Made by a program: the position numbers and the translations under genes. From Carboxylicivirga linearis (GTDB taxonomy: Bacteria; Bacteroidota; Bacteroidia; Bacteroidales; Marinilabiliaceae): a stretch of DNA of 64,000 nucleotides. The stretch covers positions 310,001 to 374,000 of the forward strand of contig NZ_JAGUCO010000001.1 in assembly GCF_018271995.1 (NCBI RefSeq), in the 5' to 3' direction. Below the pieces are notes generated by a model that was not told the origin of the DNA, ran no database searches, and saw nothing but the letters and a program-made list of their open reading frames with translations. Shown one piece after another: positions 33,387-42,522 of this stretch (the stretch's first letter is position 1; each line of letters opens with the position of its first letter).

Positions 33387-33444
33387 ACGAACCCACTAAT
33401 AGCAGCTTTCGTTAGAAGTGTTTGCTATTAATGGGAGCGTTTTT
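33387..33444 (+). terminator. Terminator of the tylF-patatin unit
   Basis: A 13-position stem (33392-33404 with 33423-33435, one mismatch) has flanking AACG/CGTT pairs and is followed by five T. Confidence 0.7.
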
Positions 33445-33459
33445 CTGAATTTTAATTTT

Positions 33460-33693
33460 TTACTTCAGGCCATATTTTAAGGCAATCTGATCTAATGTCA
33501 TTAAAGAGTTCGGTAATAAATCAGATGGGCAAACTCCAAACTTAACTTTTGATTGGTAGCGCTTGCATTTTGAATATTGAGGCTCACCTCCCGAGCAATA
33601 CTGCATCTGATAAGATTTTGTGGTCATTTTACGGTCCTTGAGGACACCATTAAAAATTGGGCATTTCTCAACATTTGGACAATTGTTGTTCAT
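33460..33693 (-). CDS. Small cysteine-rich protein
   Basis: The 77-residue protein has five cysteines (C5, C11, C33, C43, C54) in the pattern NCPNVEKCPIF, YCSGGE, KCKRY and VCPSDL. This spacing suggests a metal or iron-sulfur site. There is no signal peptide and no known family comes to mind; similar small proteins occur in Bacteroidota. It starts at ATG 33693 and converges on the patatin gene. The intergenic region on its 5' side (33694-33843) shows no clear promoter. Confidence 0.62.
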   Translation of the reverse strand: MNNNCPNVEKCPIFNGVLKDRKMTTKSYQMQYCSGGEPQYSKCKRYQSKVKFGVCPSDLLPNSLMTLDQIALKYGLK

Positions 33694-33843
33694 ACTTAGG
33701 TTGGTTAATTCCTACTCATCTGGCTTTTCGGTTACGCCCCGTTTAGCTGGTTTCTGGACTCCAGATTTACTAAAAGTAGTTAATAAAGAAATATTTATCT
33801 AATTATTAACTAATTTAGATTCAATCCACAGATTTATATAAAC

Positions 33844-33874
33844 AAAAAAAGCTGCAAAGAATACTCTCTGCAGC
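33844..33874 (-). terminator. Terminator of the ATP synthase operon
   Basis: The stem 33851-33856 with 33869-33874, with extra AGA/TCT pairs inside, is followed on the minus strand by seven T. It sits 22 bases after the atpG stop. Confidence 0.8.
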
Positions 33875-33895
33875 CTAAAATATTTTGTTATAGAA

Positions 33896-34777
33896 TTATT
33901 TTTTCAAAGCTTCGGCTCCGCCCACAATTTCGAGTATTTCAGTTGTAATAGCTCCTTGACGGGCTTTGTTGTAAGCTAATTGTAAATCGGAAAGCATCTC
34001 GGTTGCATTATCAGTAGCTTTGTGCATCGAAGTCATTCTGGCTCCATGTTCCGATGCCATTGACTCGAGTATTACCCTATAGAACATCGTTTGTAATGCA
34101 TTTGGAATAACTTTTTTAATGAAAGAAACATTGTCTGGCTCTATAATATAATCAACCTCAGATGTGTAATCTTCATTTATTTCTGGCAATTGCAACGGCA
34201 AAAACTGATATGATCTGACAATTTGCACAGCGGCATTCTTAAACTCGTTGTAAATAAGTACTATATTGTCATAAGTGCCATTCTGGAAGGCGTCCATTAC
34301 TTCTTTAGCAATATCTTTAACAGCTTCAAATGTTAAATGGCTATATAAGTCATTAAAGTCTTTTGTTACAGGATAACCATGAGACTTCAGAAGTTTTTGT
34401 GCCTGCTTACCGATTGCAAAAATATCAAGGGTCCCTTGCTTAAACTGTTGTGCGAATTTTGTTCGAATAACCTTTTCCGTTTCCTTTATAACATTGCTGT
34501 TAAATGCTCCACATAACCCACGGTTTGAAGATACAACAACTAGCAGCACCTTTTCAGGATCTCGTTGAGAGGACCATTCAAATTCAACACCTTCATCAAG
34601 CGACTGACTAAGATCAAATATAATTCCTGCCAAACGATCAACATAAGGGCGGATATGCGAAATGTCATCCTGTGCTTTCTTAAACTTAGCTGCCGATACC
34701 ATTTTCATGGCACTGGTAACCTGTCTTGTTGTTTTAACAGAATTTATCCTGATTCGTATATCCTTTAAATTTGGCAT
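33896..34777 (-). CDS. atpG: F1F0 ATP synthase gamma subunit
   Basis: Central rotor stalk of the F1 head. The 293 residues have the conserved N-terminal coiled-coil helix (MPNLKDIRIRINSVKTTRQVTSAMKMVSAAK region, 1-31), the SNRGLCGAFN motif and the C-terminal helix rich in ATEMLSDLQLAYNKARQ. It is the last gene of the operon, 38 bases after atpA. The beta and epsilon genes that usually accompany it in other bacteria are missing here. Start ATG 34777. Confidence 0.96.
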   Translation of the reverse strand: MPNLKDIRIRINSVKTTRQVTSAMKMVSAAKFKKAQDDISHIRPYVDRLAGIIFDLSQSLDEGVEFEWSSQRDPEKVLLVVVSSNRGLCGAFNSNVIKETEKVIRTKFAQQFKQGTLDIFAIGKQAQKLLKSHGYPVTKDFNDLYSHLTFEAVKDIAKEVMDAFQNGTYDNIVLIYNEFKNAAVQIVRSYQFLPLQLPEINEDYTSEVDYIIEPDNVSFIKKVIPNALQTMFYRVILESMASEHGARMTSMHKATDNATEMLSDLQLAYNKARQGAITTEILEIVGGAEALKK

Positions 34778-34815
34778 AAGTACCTATCTATTTTTTAAGT
34801 TTTACCAAAAGGCTA

Positions 34816-36396
34816 TTATTCCTTTATTACCTGTGCTACTACATCAGCAGCAATCTCTTCTATTTTTTTTGTAATATCATCACTGTATGCTCCTTTCTCA
34901 AGGTCTTCAATCAATTGAGCATGGCCTAAATCCAATGATTCTATGAATTCTTTTTCCCATTCTTTGATTTTTTCAGCCGGAACATTTCTAAGTAATCCTT
35001 TTGTACCACAATAAATAATAGCTACTTGATGACCAACTCTGGTTGGGTTATACTGTGGTTGTTTTAGAAGTTCAACGTTTTTACGCCCTTTGTCTAAAAC
35101 TAACATTGTGGCCGGATCAAGATCAGAACCAAATTTTGCAAAAGCTTCCAGTTCCCTATACTGAGCCTGATCAAGTTTTAATGTACCGGCAACCTTTTTC
35201 ATGGGTTTGATTTGTGCGCTACCACCCACACGAGATACTGAAATACCAACATTGATAGCAGGTCGTACACCAGAAAGGAACAAATCGCTTTCAAGAAAAA
35301 TCTGTCCGTCGGTAATGGAAATTACATTGGTTGGAATATATGCTGATACATCACCTGCCTGTGTTTCAATAATGGGTAATGCCGTTAATGAACCACCTCC
35401 TTTTACAATGGGTTTTAATGATTCAGGTAAATCGTTCATCTGAGAAGCAATCTCATCTGACTCAATGATTTTAGCAGCACGTTCTAACAAACGACTATGT
35501 AAATAGAACACATCACCTGGATAAGCTTCTCGGCCTGGTGGTCGACGAAGCAACAAACTAACTTCGCGGTACGATACTGCCTGCTTTGACAAATCGTCAT
35601 ATACAATTAAAGCTGATCGGCCGGTATCACGAAAGAACTCACCGATTGCCGTACCTGCAAATGGAGCATAAAATTGCATAGCCGATGGATCTGCAGCTGG
35701 CGCCGAAACAACCACTGTATATTCCATTGCTCCATGTTTCTGAAGCGTGTTAACAATTTGTGCTACTGTACTTCCTTTTTGCCCGATAGCAACATAAATA
35801 CAATATACTGGTTCGTCTGCTTCGTAAAAAGAGCGTTGATTAATGATGGTATCAATTGCAATGGCTGTTTTTCCGGTTTGTCGGTCACCAATGATTAATT
35901 CTCGCTGACCTCTACCAATTGGAGTCATTGCATCTACAGCCCTTAGGCCCGTTTGAAGGGGTTCTTTTACCGGTTGACGATAAATTACCTGTGGGGCTTT
36001 TCTTTCTAAAGGCATTTCATAAGTATCACCGCTAATTGGACCCTTTCCATCAATGGGTTCGCCAATTGCATTGATTACACGCCCTAACATTCCCTCGCCA
36101 GCTCTGATGGAAGCAATGCGTCCGGTACGTTTCACTAAATCACCTTCTTTTACATCCTGCGAAGAGCCAAATAAAACAATACCTACATTGTCTTGCTCAA
36201 GATTTAGTACTACACCCATGCATGAATCCAGCTCAACCAATTCGTTAGATTTTACATTGGTTAGACCAAAAACACGGGCAATACCGTCACCCACTTGCAA
36301 AACAGTTCCCACTTCTTCCAAATCAGTGGCTGTTTGAAAGCCCGCAATCTGTTTTTTTAATAAATCCGATACTTCTGCCGGTTTTATCGTATCCAT
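34816..36396 (-). CDS. atpA: F1F0 ATP synthase alpha subunit
   Basis: Non-catalytic nucleotide-binding subunit of F1. The 526 residues include the P-loop GDRQTGKTA, the [17 protein letters not shown] region and the alpha-type signature [13 protein letters not shown]. It is preceded by atpH with a 22-base gap. Start ATG 36396. Sequence is ordinary for the family. Confidence 0.97.
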   Translation of the reverse strand: MDTIKPAEVSDLLKKQIAGFQTATDLEEVGTVLQVGDGIARVFGLTNVKSNELVELDSCMGVVLNLEQDNVGIVLFGSSQDVKEGDLVKRTGRIASIRAGEGMLGRVINAIGEPIDGKGPISGDTYEMPLERKAPQVIYRQPVKEPLQTGLRAVDAMTPIGRGQRELIIGDRQTGKTAIAIDTIINQRSFYEADEPVYCIYVAIGQKGSTVAQIVNTLQKHGAMEYTVVVSAPAADPSAMQFYAPFAGTAIGEFFRDTGRSALIVYDDLSKQAVSYREVSLLLRRPPGREAYPGDVFYLHSRLLERAAKIIESDEIASQMNDLPESLKPIVKGGGSLTALPIIETQAGDVSAYIPTNVISITDGQIFLESDLFLSGVRPAINVGISVSRVGGSAQIKPMKKVAGTLKLDQAQYRELEAFAKFGSDLDPATMLVLDKGRKNVELLKQPQYNPTRVGHQVAIIYCGTKGLLRNVPAEKIKEWEKEFIESLDLGHAQLIEDLEKGAYSDDITKKIEEIAADVVAQVIKE

Positions 36397-36418
36397 CGAA
36401 AATTAATTTAGTTTACGT

Positions 36419-36955
36419 TTAACTGAGTAATTGCTTCTTCATATTCTTTAACTTCGAACTCAGGCTGGCATCTGCCATTTTACCATCTATGGTAAGTTTG
36501 AATCCCCCTAATAATTCAGGATTTACTTTTAGAGTAATTTCAACAGGAGCATTAAACTGTTTCTGAAGGAACTTATTTAATGTTTCTAATTGTAGTTGAT
36601 CCATTTCTACGGCAGTGTATAGTGTTACAGATTTAATGCCTTTTTCTTGTTTATACAAGCTAATGAATCCTCTGTTTATATCTTCAAGTAAAGATTCCCT
36701 ATTATTAGTAATCAACAAATCAATAAACGACATGGTTGATGATTCAACTTTATTTTCTAATACAGAGTGTAAAGCTTCTTTTTTTTGTTGAGGCTTAATA
36801 ACAGGGCTGATTAATAATTCCATGAATCCTTCAGCTTCGTTACAATAACCTTGCAATAAGCGAATGTCGTTATTAACCTGTTCAAGGTTTTCTTGCTCAT
36901 ATGCTAACCTAAACAAAGCTTTTGCATACCTATTGGCTATTAAACTCCTATTCAT
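36419..36955 (-). CDS. atpH: F1F0 ATP synthase delta subunit
   Basis: Peripheral stalk protein joining F1 to the b subunits. The 178 residues begin with the family pattern RYAKALFRLAYE and end with the conserved LLGGFKLTIDGKMADASLSSKLKNMK region. The gene is in the expected b-delta-alpha order, 24 bases after atpF. Start ATG 36955. Confidence 0.95.
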   Translation of the reverse strand: MNRSLIANRYAKALFRLAYEQENLEQVNNDIRLLQGYCNEAEGFMELLISPVIKPQQKKEALHSVLENKVESSTMSFIDLLITNNRESLLEDINRGFISLYKQEKGIKSVTLYTAVEMDQLQLETLNKFLQKQFNAPVEITLKVNPELLGGFKLTIDGKMADASLSSKLKNMKKQLLS

Positions 36956-36979
36956 ATTTACTCTGTAATTACCCCGATT

Positions 36980-37474
36980 CTAGTTAAAGTTTACTTCTTG
37001 CAGATACCTTTCAATAATGGCTTTCTGCTTATCGGTAGATTCCAATTCCTGTTCTAATAACTTCCCAGCTATGTCAACAGACAGTTCAGCTACCTGTTTC
37101 TTCATATCGCGGATAGCTTCACTCTTTTCTCTTTCTAGCAATTGACGTGCTGATTCCAAAATCTTGTCAGCTTCTTCCTGAGCTTTGTTTTTGGCATCAT
37201 CCACAATATTTTGCTTTAATTCCCTGGCTTCTTTTATTAAACTATCACGTTCTGATTTTGCCTCGGCAAGAATTTTTTCTTTTTCAACATTTAAATCCTC
37301 AATTTCAGCCTTTGCTTTTGCTGCAGCAGCTAATGAGAATTCAATGGTTTCTTCTCGAGTTTTCAAAGCATGCAAAATAGGTTTCCATGCAAATTTCTTC
37401 AACAAGAAAACTAAAATGCCAAACGTAATGGCTGTCCAAAAGATTAAACCGGGATCAGGCGTTAATAATCCCAT
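36980..37474 (-). CDS. atpF: F1F0 ATP synthase b subunit
   Basis: The 164-residue protein has one N-terminal membrane helix (about 8-26) followed by a long Ala/Glu/Lys-rich coiled coil that forms the peripheral stalk. Only one b-type gene is present, so the stalk is a homodimer. It follows atpE by 11 bases. Start ATG 37474. Confidence 0.94.
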   Translation of the reverse strand: MGLLTPDPGLIFWTAITFGILVFLLKKFAWKPILHALKTREETIEFSLAAAAKAKAEIEDLNVEKEKILAEAKSERDSLIKEARELKQNIVDDAKNKAQEEADKILESARQLLEREKSEAIRDMKKQVAELSVDIAGKLLEQELESTDKQKAIIERYLQEVNFN

Positions 37475-37485
37475 AATGCTTTTGT

Positions 37486-37695
37486 TTATCCTTTCATCAA
37501 GGCAACAACAATAGCAAATAGCGCTACACCTTCAATAAGTGCTGCTGCAATAATCATTGCTGTTTGAATCTTTGAACTAATTTCGGGTTGACGAGCCATC
37601 GATTCTAAAGCACTTGAAGCTAGTCTACTAATACCATAAGCGGCTCCGATAATTATCAAACCTAATCCTATTGCTGTCAATGACAAACCTTCCAT
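37486..37695 (-). CDS. atpE: F1F0 ATP synthase c subunit
   Basis: The 69-residue proteolipid of two helices forms the rotor ring. The ion-binding carboxylate is E54 in ALIEGVAL. The Na+-type partners (a Gln in helix 1 and Ser/Thr after the Glu) are absent, so coupling should be to protons. The loop reads ARQPE, as is standard. Helix 1 lacks several of the usual glycines: GISRLASSALE replaces the common GIGxxGG pattern. Start ATG 37695. Confidence 0.95.
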   Translation of the reverse strand: MEGLSLTAIGLGLIIIGAAYGISRLASSALESMARQPEISSKIQTAMIIAAALIEGVALFAIVVALMKG

Positions 37696-37726
37696 ATTCT
37701 AAATTTTTAAATGACTATATAACTAA

Positions 37727-38806
37727 TTAATGTTCTTCTTCATGTACGGCCATGCCAATAAATAATGCCGAAAGCAATGTAAATATATAAGCCTGTAAAG
37801 CTGCCACTAGCAACTCAAGCATAAACATCATTAACGACATTAAAATAGATACAGGCGCAATGGCCAATGATTTCATAACAAAAATGAGTGAAAACAAACT
37901 CAAAATTATGATGTGTCCTGCAGTGATGTTAGCCATCAAACGAATCATCAATGCAAAGGGCTTTGTTAAAATTCCAATGAATTCAATCGCCGACAGAAGA
38001 ATGCGTATTGGAGCAGGTACTCCCGGCATCCAAAAAATATGCTGCCAATAACTTTTGGTGCCACTGAAATTAGTAACTAAAAAGGTTATTAATGCCAACA
38101 GCATGGTAACCGATATGTTTCCGGTAAGGTTACTACCTCCAGGGAAAAACGGAACCAGCCCAATAAGGTTATTTATCCAAATGAAGAAAAATACCGTTAA
38201 TAAGTATGGCATGTAGCGTTCATATTTTTCTTTACCAATTTGTGCTATCCCAATGTCTTCTCGTACAAAAAGAATCAGTGGCTCTAAAAACGACTGTAAC
38301 CCTTTGGGAGCCTTTGGCTCAGGTCCATATCTTCGTGCTGCTAAAATAAATAATAACAAAATAATAACAGCACTCATAAACATGGAGGCTACGTTCTTAG
38401 TAATTGAGAAATCCCAAGGTTTTTCGTTTAAAACATCATGATTTTCATCGTAATGTATTGCACCATCTGCGTCTGTTATGTATATCTTTTCGTGATATAA
38501 CTTGTAGTAATCATCTCCTTTGTGCACTAACTCTTCTCCATGGTGAAAAGCGGATGACATAAATACTCTTAATTTTCCATCATGAAAGATTATAATTGGT
38601 AAGGGGATGGCGATATGAACTTCTTCTCCACTTTGCTTAGCATACGAAATAACATGCCATTCATGAGCATCAGCAATATGATGATTTATCATTTCCATGG
38701 CATCAAACTCTTCTTCGATCTCCTCAGAATGCTTATCAGATGCATATGTAACCAATGAGCTAAAGAAGATAGCTATTAGAATTAAAACCTGTTTTGTATG
38801 TCGCAT
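37727..38806 (-). CDS. atpB: F1F0 ATP synthase a subunit with N-terminal extension
   Basis: The 359-residue product from ATG 38806 has a signal-like N-terminus (about 1-22) and an additional extracytoplasmic segment of about 100 residues rich in His/Asp/Glu. The five-helix proton channel domain follows, with the essential arginine in MIRLMANITAGH and a C-terminal ALQAYIFTLLSALFIG. The extended N-terminus is usual for Bacteroidota AtpB. An upstream TTG (38827) was rejected as start because the ATG begins a proper signal peptide. Confidence 0.94.
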   Translation of the reverse strand: MRHTKQVLILIAIFFSSLVTYASDKHSEEIEEEFDAMEMINHHIADAHEWHVISYAKQSGEEVHIAIPLPIIIFHDGKLRVFMSSAFHHGEELVHKGDDYYKLYHEKIYITDADGAIHYDENHDVLNEKPWDFSITKNVASMFMSAVIILLLFILAARRYGPEPKAPKGLQSFLEPLILFVREDIGIAQIGKEKYERYMPYLLTVFFFIWINNLIGLVPFFPGGSNLTGNISVTMLLALITFLVTNFSGTKSYWQHIFWMPGVPAPIRILLSAIEFIGILTKPFALMIRLMANITAGHIIILSLFSLIFVMKSLAIAPVSILMSLMMFMLELLVAALQAYIFTLLSALFIGMAVHEEEH

Positions 38807-38828
38807 TAAGCAGTGTGGAATTTTCAAA

Positions 38829-39218
38829 TTATTGTTTCATTAACTGTACTTTGATGGCTAAATCAGTTACCAACAAAACAAAATACGTTTTAAAGAACAA
38901 AAGTGTTTCTTTTTTGTTTTCTTCATCCATTGGATTTAAAAAAATGAACAGAAAAGCAATCACTAGTCCAGACTTTAAAAGTAACATTACCAAAAAGATA
39001 GGAGCAATCTGTTCGGGTATTTTTTTTTGAGTAAAAATGAACAGAAAATAAAAAAGAAGATAAACACCTCCCAAAAATAAAGAGGATTCTATTATCTTCT
39101 CAGCACCAACTTGCAGATGTTTGTCTGCCAAGTGATTAAGCAGGAAGCTGAAAGCTGCTGCCAATATGTAAATAAGCGTAAACTTTACTATTCTTTTTTT
39201 TGGTTTACTTTTTTGCAT
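38829..39218 (-). CDS. Small membrane protein, AtpI-like position
   Basis: The 129-residue protein has about four membrane helices and a basic N-terminus (QKSKPKKR). It sits just before atpB, where AtpI/AtpZ-type assembly factors normally lie, and overlaps the end of the bactofilin gene by 14 bases. Sequence similarity to AtpI cannot be confirmed by eye. Its location implies a role in building the c-ring or in ion supply. Confidence 0.6.
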   Translation of the reverse strand: MQKSKPKKRIVKFTLIYILAAAFSFLLNHLADKHLQVGAEKIIESSLFLGGVYLLFYFLFIFTQKKIPEQIAPIFLVMLLLKSGLVIAFLFIFLNPMDEENKKETLLFFKTYFVLLVTDLAIKVQLMKQ

Positions 39219-39588
39219 CTGGTTTAGTAGAAACTGAGGCAGGTGTATTACCCGTCATGTCACATGTTCCGGTAAAGATGGCTCCTGGCTCAATAGATAA
39301 TTTACCTGTTTTTACATCACCAGTTAATTTACTGGATGATTTGAGTGATAATAATTCTGAGACTAATATTTTGCCATCAAATGTACCGTATATGTCGCAA
39401 TTGGTACATTTAACTTCTCCATTAACCACTCCGTTTTGTCCAATTAAAACCCTACCTTTTGAAACAACATTGCCTTCAACCGCACCATCAATTTTTATGT
39501 CGCCGTTTGTTTCAATGTCCCCTTTTATCTTAGTCCCGGGTCCAATCATGTTTGGCAACTTGTTTTCGGGTTCAAAATTTTTAGCCAT
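39205..39588 (-). CDS. Bactofilin (polymer-forming cytoskeletal protein)
   Basis: The 127 residues form the right-handed beta-helix of the bactofilin family (DUF583). Regular six-residue turns are visible in GTKIKGDIETNGDIKIDGAVEG and again in IGQNGVVNGEVKCTNCDIYG. These proteins polymerise on the membrane without nucleotide. It is the first gene of the ATP synthase operon, with its own promoter box at 39617-39624. The arrangement bactofilin-small membrane protein-atpB occurs in related Bacteroidota. A functional tie to ATP synthase placement is unproven. Confidence 0.9.
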   Translation of the reverse strand: MAKNFEPENKLPNMIGPGTKIKGDIETNGDIKIDGAVEGNVVSKGRVLIGQNGVVNGEVKCTNCDIYGTFDGKILVSELLSLKSSSKLTGDVKTGKLSIEPGAIFTGTCDMTGNTPASVSTKPDAKK

Positions 39589-39616
39589 TTTTCTAATTCT
39601 AAAATTTAACGTTAAA

Positions 39617-39624
39617 CAAATATA
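39617..39624 (-). promoter_or_regulatory. -7 box of the bactofilin/ATP synthase operon
   Basis: The minus strand reads TATATTTG, an exact TAnnTTTG, 28 bases before the bactofilin ATG. The expected -33 region lacks TTTG. Confidence 0.5.
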
Positions 39625-39654
39625 GATAATTTCTGAGTAAAAAGAACCCCATAA

Positions 39655-41475
39655 TTATAGTTCAATTAGTTCCTTTAGTTTTTGAAGTTGTCTTTCTTTA
39701 TTTACTTGTCTTAGGTTACGGGCTGTATTAGTGTAATAGGTATGGTTTGATATAAATTCAAACTGCATCTTATTCCACTCTTCCAGGTTCATTTCTTTAC
39801 TATGAATGTTTAGTTCACGGTATAAACTCTCAGATACGGGAATGAAGTCTGCGCGTCCCAGATAATCGAGATCAGCGTCTTTCATTATCTTTTCCATGAA
39901 GTTGCGTGGTCTTTTACCAACTTTTGTTACATCAATAAGCTCAATAATCTGCTGAATCTGATAATCGATGTAATTATATTTCGGAAGTATTTCCTTTGCA
40001 AAGGCAATGCTATTGTCCTCGTGATTGTTATACTCGAAAATAAATCCTATGTCATGTAAAAGTGCCGCTGTTTTTAACAGGAGAAGGTCTTCCTCTGAAA
40101 CGTTCTCACTTCTTCCAATTATTTCAATTTGTGTTAGAACATCCTGTGTATGCTTCTTATTGTGATAATGCAGTTCATCCAGTAATTCAGAATCCAATTT
40201 ATTCATTATATGTTCTTCCAAATCACCAAACCTAATATGTTGAAGTTTTATAAAGAATTTGCTATTAGGTTCTATTCCTAATTCATCTTCAGATAGTTCA
40301 GGTTTAATCTTCCTCACATAATACATATCTGTCTCTCCTTTGTATTTAATCGGCATTTTACCCCGATATTCGCAAATAAAAAATTCTTTTATTAATTGAT
40401 AAGTTATACCGGTAACATTTATCATGCCTACGGTGCCTGATGATTCCATTCTGGAGGCTATGTTTACAGTATCTCCCCAAATATCGAAGGATACATTTTT
40501 TCTTCCTATTTCGCCCGAAATTACCGGGCCGGTATGAATACCAACGCGTAATTCCCAATATCCGTATTCGCCACTATGTTTCTTTTTGCTTTCTTCCATA
40601 AATCGCTGCATTTCCAATCCGGCAAGCGCAACTTCAATAGGGTTGGTACGATTTTTATTAGGTAAGCCTCCAGCGCACATGTAGGCATCACCAATAGTTT
40701 TAATTTTTTCGATGTGATATTTTTCAACTACTTCATCAAAATAAATGAAGAAACGGTCTAGTTCATCAATAAGTTTTTCCGGATTGATGTGTTCAACAAT
40801 TTTTGTGAACCCTTGTATATCGGCAAAAAGAACGGTTACTTTTTGATATTTTCTTGAACGGACACGTCCTTGTGATTTAACGGCATTGGCTAATTCTCCA
40901 CTCTTCTCTTGCCCGGCTTTAAATTTCATCCGGTATTCTTTCTTTAATCTTAATTCAACCTGACGAGTTGTAGCCTTAATCTTTTGTCGATAAAAGAAAA
41001 TTAGAAATGTTACCAAAAGAAGAGTGATGGATACAAGAATTATATAACCTGTTAATGTAGCAGTCCAAAAAGGATTATCGACCAAGATGTGCAGCTCCAT
41101 TTCGTTCCCATTTGCCTGTTGTATCTGGAAAATATATTGCCCATCAGCAACATTAAAATAGGTTTGGCCAGATTTTTTTTTCCATTTCGTCCAATTAATA
41201 TTTTTAGGAATTAATCTGTATCGGGTAAGATTCCAATCCTCTTTAGGTTCATTCCAATACAATGAAAATGAATTGCCTGAAATAGTAATTAGACTATCGC
41301 TTGAAGCGTCCAGTGTAAGGTTTTGAGATGAATCCTCAAGCAAAATTTTCAATTGCGGTTTATGGTTTTGCGCCCAAATTCTGCTTGGAAGGATAGCAAG
41401 AAAAAAAAGTAAGGTGAATCCGAAGGAATTAAAAAAAATAAATTTATTTAAACTTTGCACTCTCTTGAACTCCAT
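39655..41475 (-). CDS. Class III adenylate cyclase fused to an HD phosphohydrolase domain
   Basis: The 606-residue membrane protein has a signal/anchor region (about 11-35), an extracytoplasmic beta domain (about 40-135) resembling the Y_Y_Y domain of hybrid sensors and a membrane helix (about 138-161). The catalytic class III cyclase domain (about 208-390) has metal aspartates D219 and D263, the adenine-specifying K259 and D331, and transition-state N338 and R342. A C-terminal HD domain has H474 and D475. The purine-specifying residues point to ATP rather than GTP. One protein may both make and hydrolyse a signal. It diverges from the universal stress gene. Confidence 0.9.
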   Translation of the reverse strand: MEFKRVQSLNKFIFFNSFGFTLLFFLAILPSRIWAQNHKPQLKILLEDSSQNLTLDASSDSLITISGNSFSLYWNEPKEDWNLTRYRLIPKNINWTKWKKKSGQTYFNVADGQYIFQIQQANGNEMELHILVDNPFWTATLTGYIILVSITLLLVTFLIFFYRQKIKATTRQVELRLKKEYRMKFKAGQEKSGELANAVKSQGRVRSRKYQKVTVLFADIQGFTKIVEHINPEKLIDELDRFFIYFDEVVEKYHIEKIKTIGDAYMCAGGLPNKNRTNPIEVALAGLEMQRFMEESKKKHSGEYGYWELRVGIHTGPVISGEIGRKNVSFDIWGDTVNIASRMESSGTVGMINVTGITYQLIKEFFICEYRGKMPIKYKGETDMYYVRKIKPELSEDELGIEPNSKFFIKLQHIRFGDLEEHIMNKLDSELLDELHYHNKKHTQDVLTQIEIIGRSENVSEEDLLLLKTAALLHDIGFIFEYNNHEDNSIAFAKEILPKYNYIDYQIQQIIELIDVTKVGKRPRNFMEKIMKDADLDYLGRADFIPVSESLYRELNIHSKEMNLEEWNKMQFEFISNHTYYTNTARNLRQVNKERQLQKLKELIEL

Positions 41476-41506
41476 TAATATATATAAATAGATTAATTCC
41501 CTCTAC

Positions 41507-41536
41507 TTGCTATTAAATTCAAAAGTACTATATTTA
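41507..41536 (+). promoter_or_regulatory. Promoter of the universal stress protein gene
   Basis: TTG (41507-41509) and TATATTTA (41529-41536, one mismatch to TAnnTTTG) are spaced by 19 bases, 34 bases before the ATG. Confidence 0.45.
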
Positions 41537-41570
41537 TTCCTGAATTGCAGAACATTCATCACACGTTTTT

Positions 41571-42404
41571 ATGGAGACATCAAAAAACACAATTCTTGTT
41601 CCGTTTGATTTTACGGAGATAGCTAATAATGCTGTGGAGCATGCTATATTAGTTAGTAAACAGTTAGATGCAGACATTCTATTATTGCATATTGTTAAGA
41701 AAGATACTATGGTTTCTGAACAAGAAAAGCAATTGATGGAAAGGGCAGAAAGTATAAAAAGTAAATGGGGAGTCTTACCAAAAACACTTGTTAGAGAAGG
41801 TACCATTTTTAAGACTATTAACGAAGTGGTTGAGGAACTTAATTGTTTGCTTGTGGTGATGGGGACTCACGGAATGAAGGGCTTGCAAAAGCTTACAGGA
41901 AGTTGGGCTTTAAAAGTGATAGTTGGCTCTCAGATCCCTTATTTAGTGGTTCAGGCACCGCCAAAACATGATCAGTATAATAAGGTTGTATTCCCAATTG
42001 ATTATAAAACCGAAAACAAGGAAAAGCTTAAGTGGGTTGATTTTATCAATAAAATGTTTGATACGAAAACGCATATATTCGCTACTGCTTCAAAAGAAGG
42101 AATTTTAGATAGCAGAACAAAGGCAAACGTAGTTTTCTCAAAACGTTTTATGGAGGAAAAGAATATTGATTATGAATTAACGCTCTCTGAAGGTGAATCA
42201 TCATTTTCGCAGGAAACAATTCAGTACGCTGAGAAGATTGATGCGGATATGGTATTAATAATGACTACCAGAGATATTTCGTTTCACGATTATGTCTTAG
42301 GTGCATATGAGCAGTATATTATTGCTAATAATAGCCAAATACCGGTTTTAGTTATCAACCCTAGAACAGACTTGATGAAGTATGGGTATGGAGGTTTTGG
42401 TTGA
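41571..42404 (+). CDS. Universal stress protein, two tandem Usp domains
   Basis: The 277 residues comprise two UspA-like alpha/beta domains. The first is complete with the ATP-binding pattern MGTHGMKGLQKLTGSWA. The second (from about residue 145) is more degenerate: its equivalent MTTRDISFHDYVLGAYEQ lacks the glycine motif, so only the first domain is likely to bind nucleotide. It starts at ATG 41571 and ends at a strong terminator. Usual roles are stress survival and adhesion; nothing here narrows this further. Confidence 0.88.
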   Translation: METSKNTILVPFDFTEIANNAVEHAILVSKQLDADILLLHIVKKDTMVSEQEKQLMERAESIKSKWGVLPKTLVREGTIFKTINEVVEELNCLLVVMGTHGMKGLQKLTGSWALKVIVGSQIPYLVVQAPPKHDQYNKVVFPIDYKTENKEKLKWVDFINKMFDTKTHIFATASKEGILDSRTKANVVFSKRFMEEKNIDYELTLSEGESSFSQETIQYAEKIDADMVLIMTTRDISFHDYVLGAYEQYIIANNSQIPVLVINPRTDLMKYGYGGFG

Positions 42405-42427
42405 TAAAATGAGTAATTAAAATATTG

Positions 42428-42466
42428 AAACAGGCGACTTAATTTTTGAGTCGCCTGTTTATTTTT
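42428..42466 (+). terminator. Terminator of the universal stress protein gene
   Basis: A 12-bp perfect stem (42428-42439 with 42449-42460) is followed by a T-rich tail. Confidence 0.9.
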
Positions 42467-42522
42467 GCATTGAAATAAAATAGTTTTACCCTTTTATTCG
42501 TTATTCTTCTATATAAAATCTC

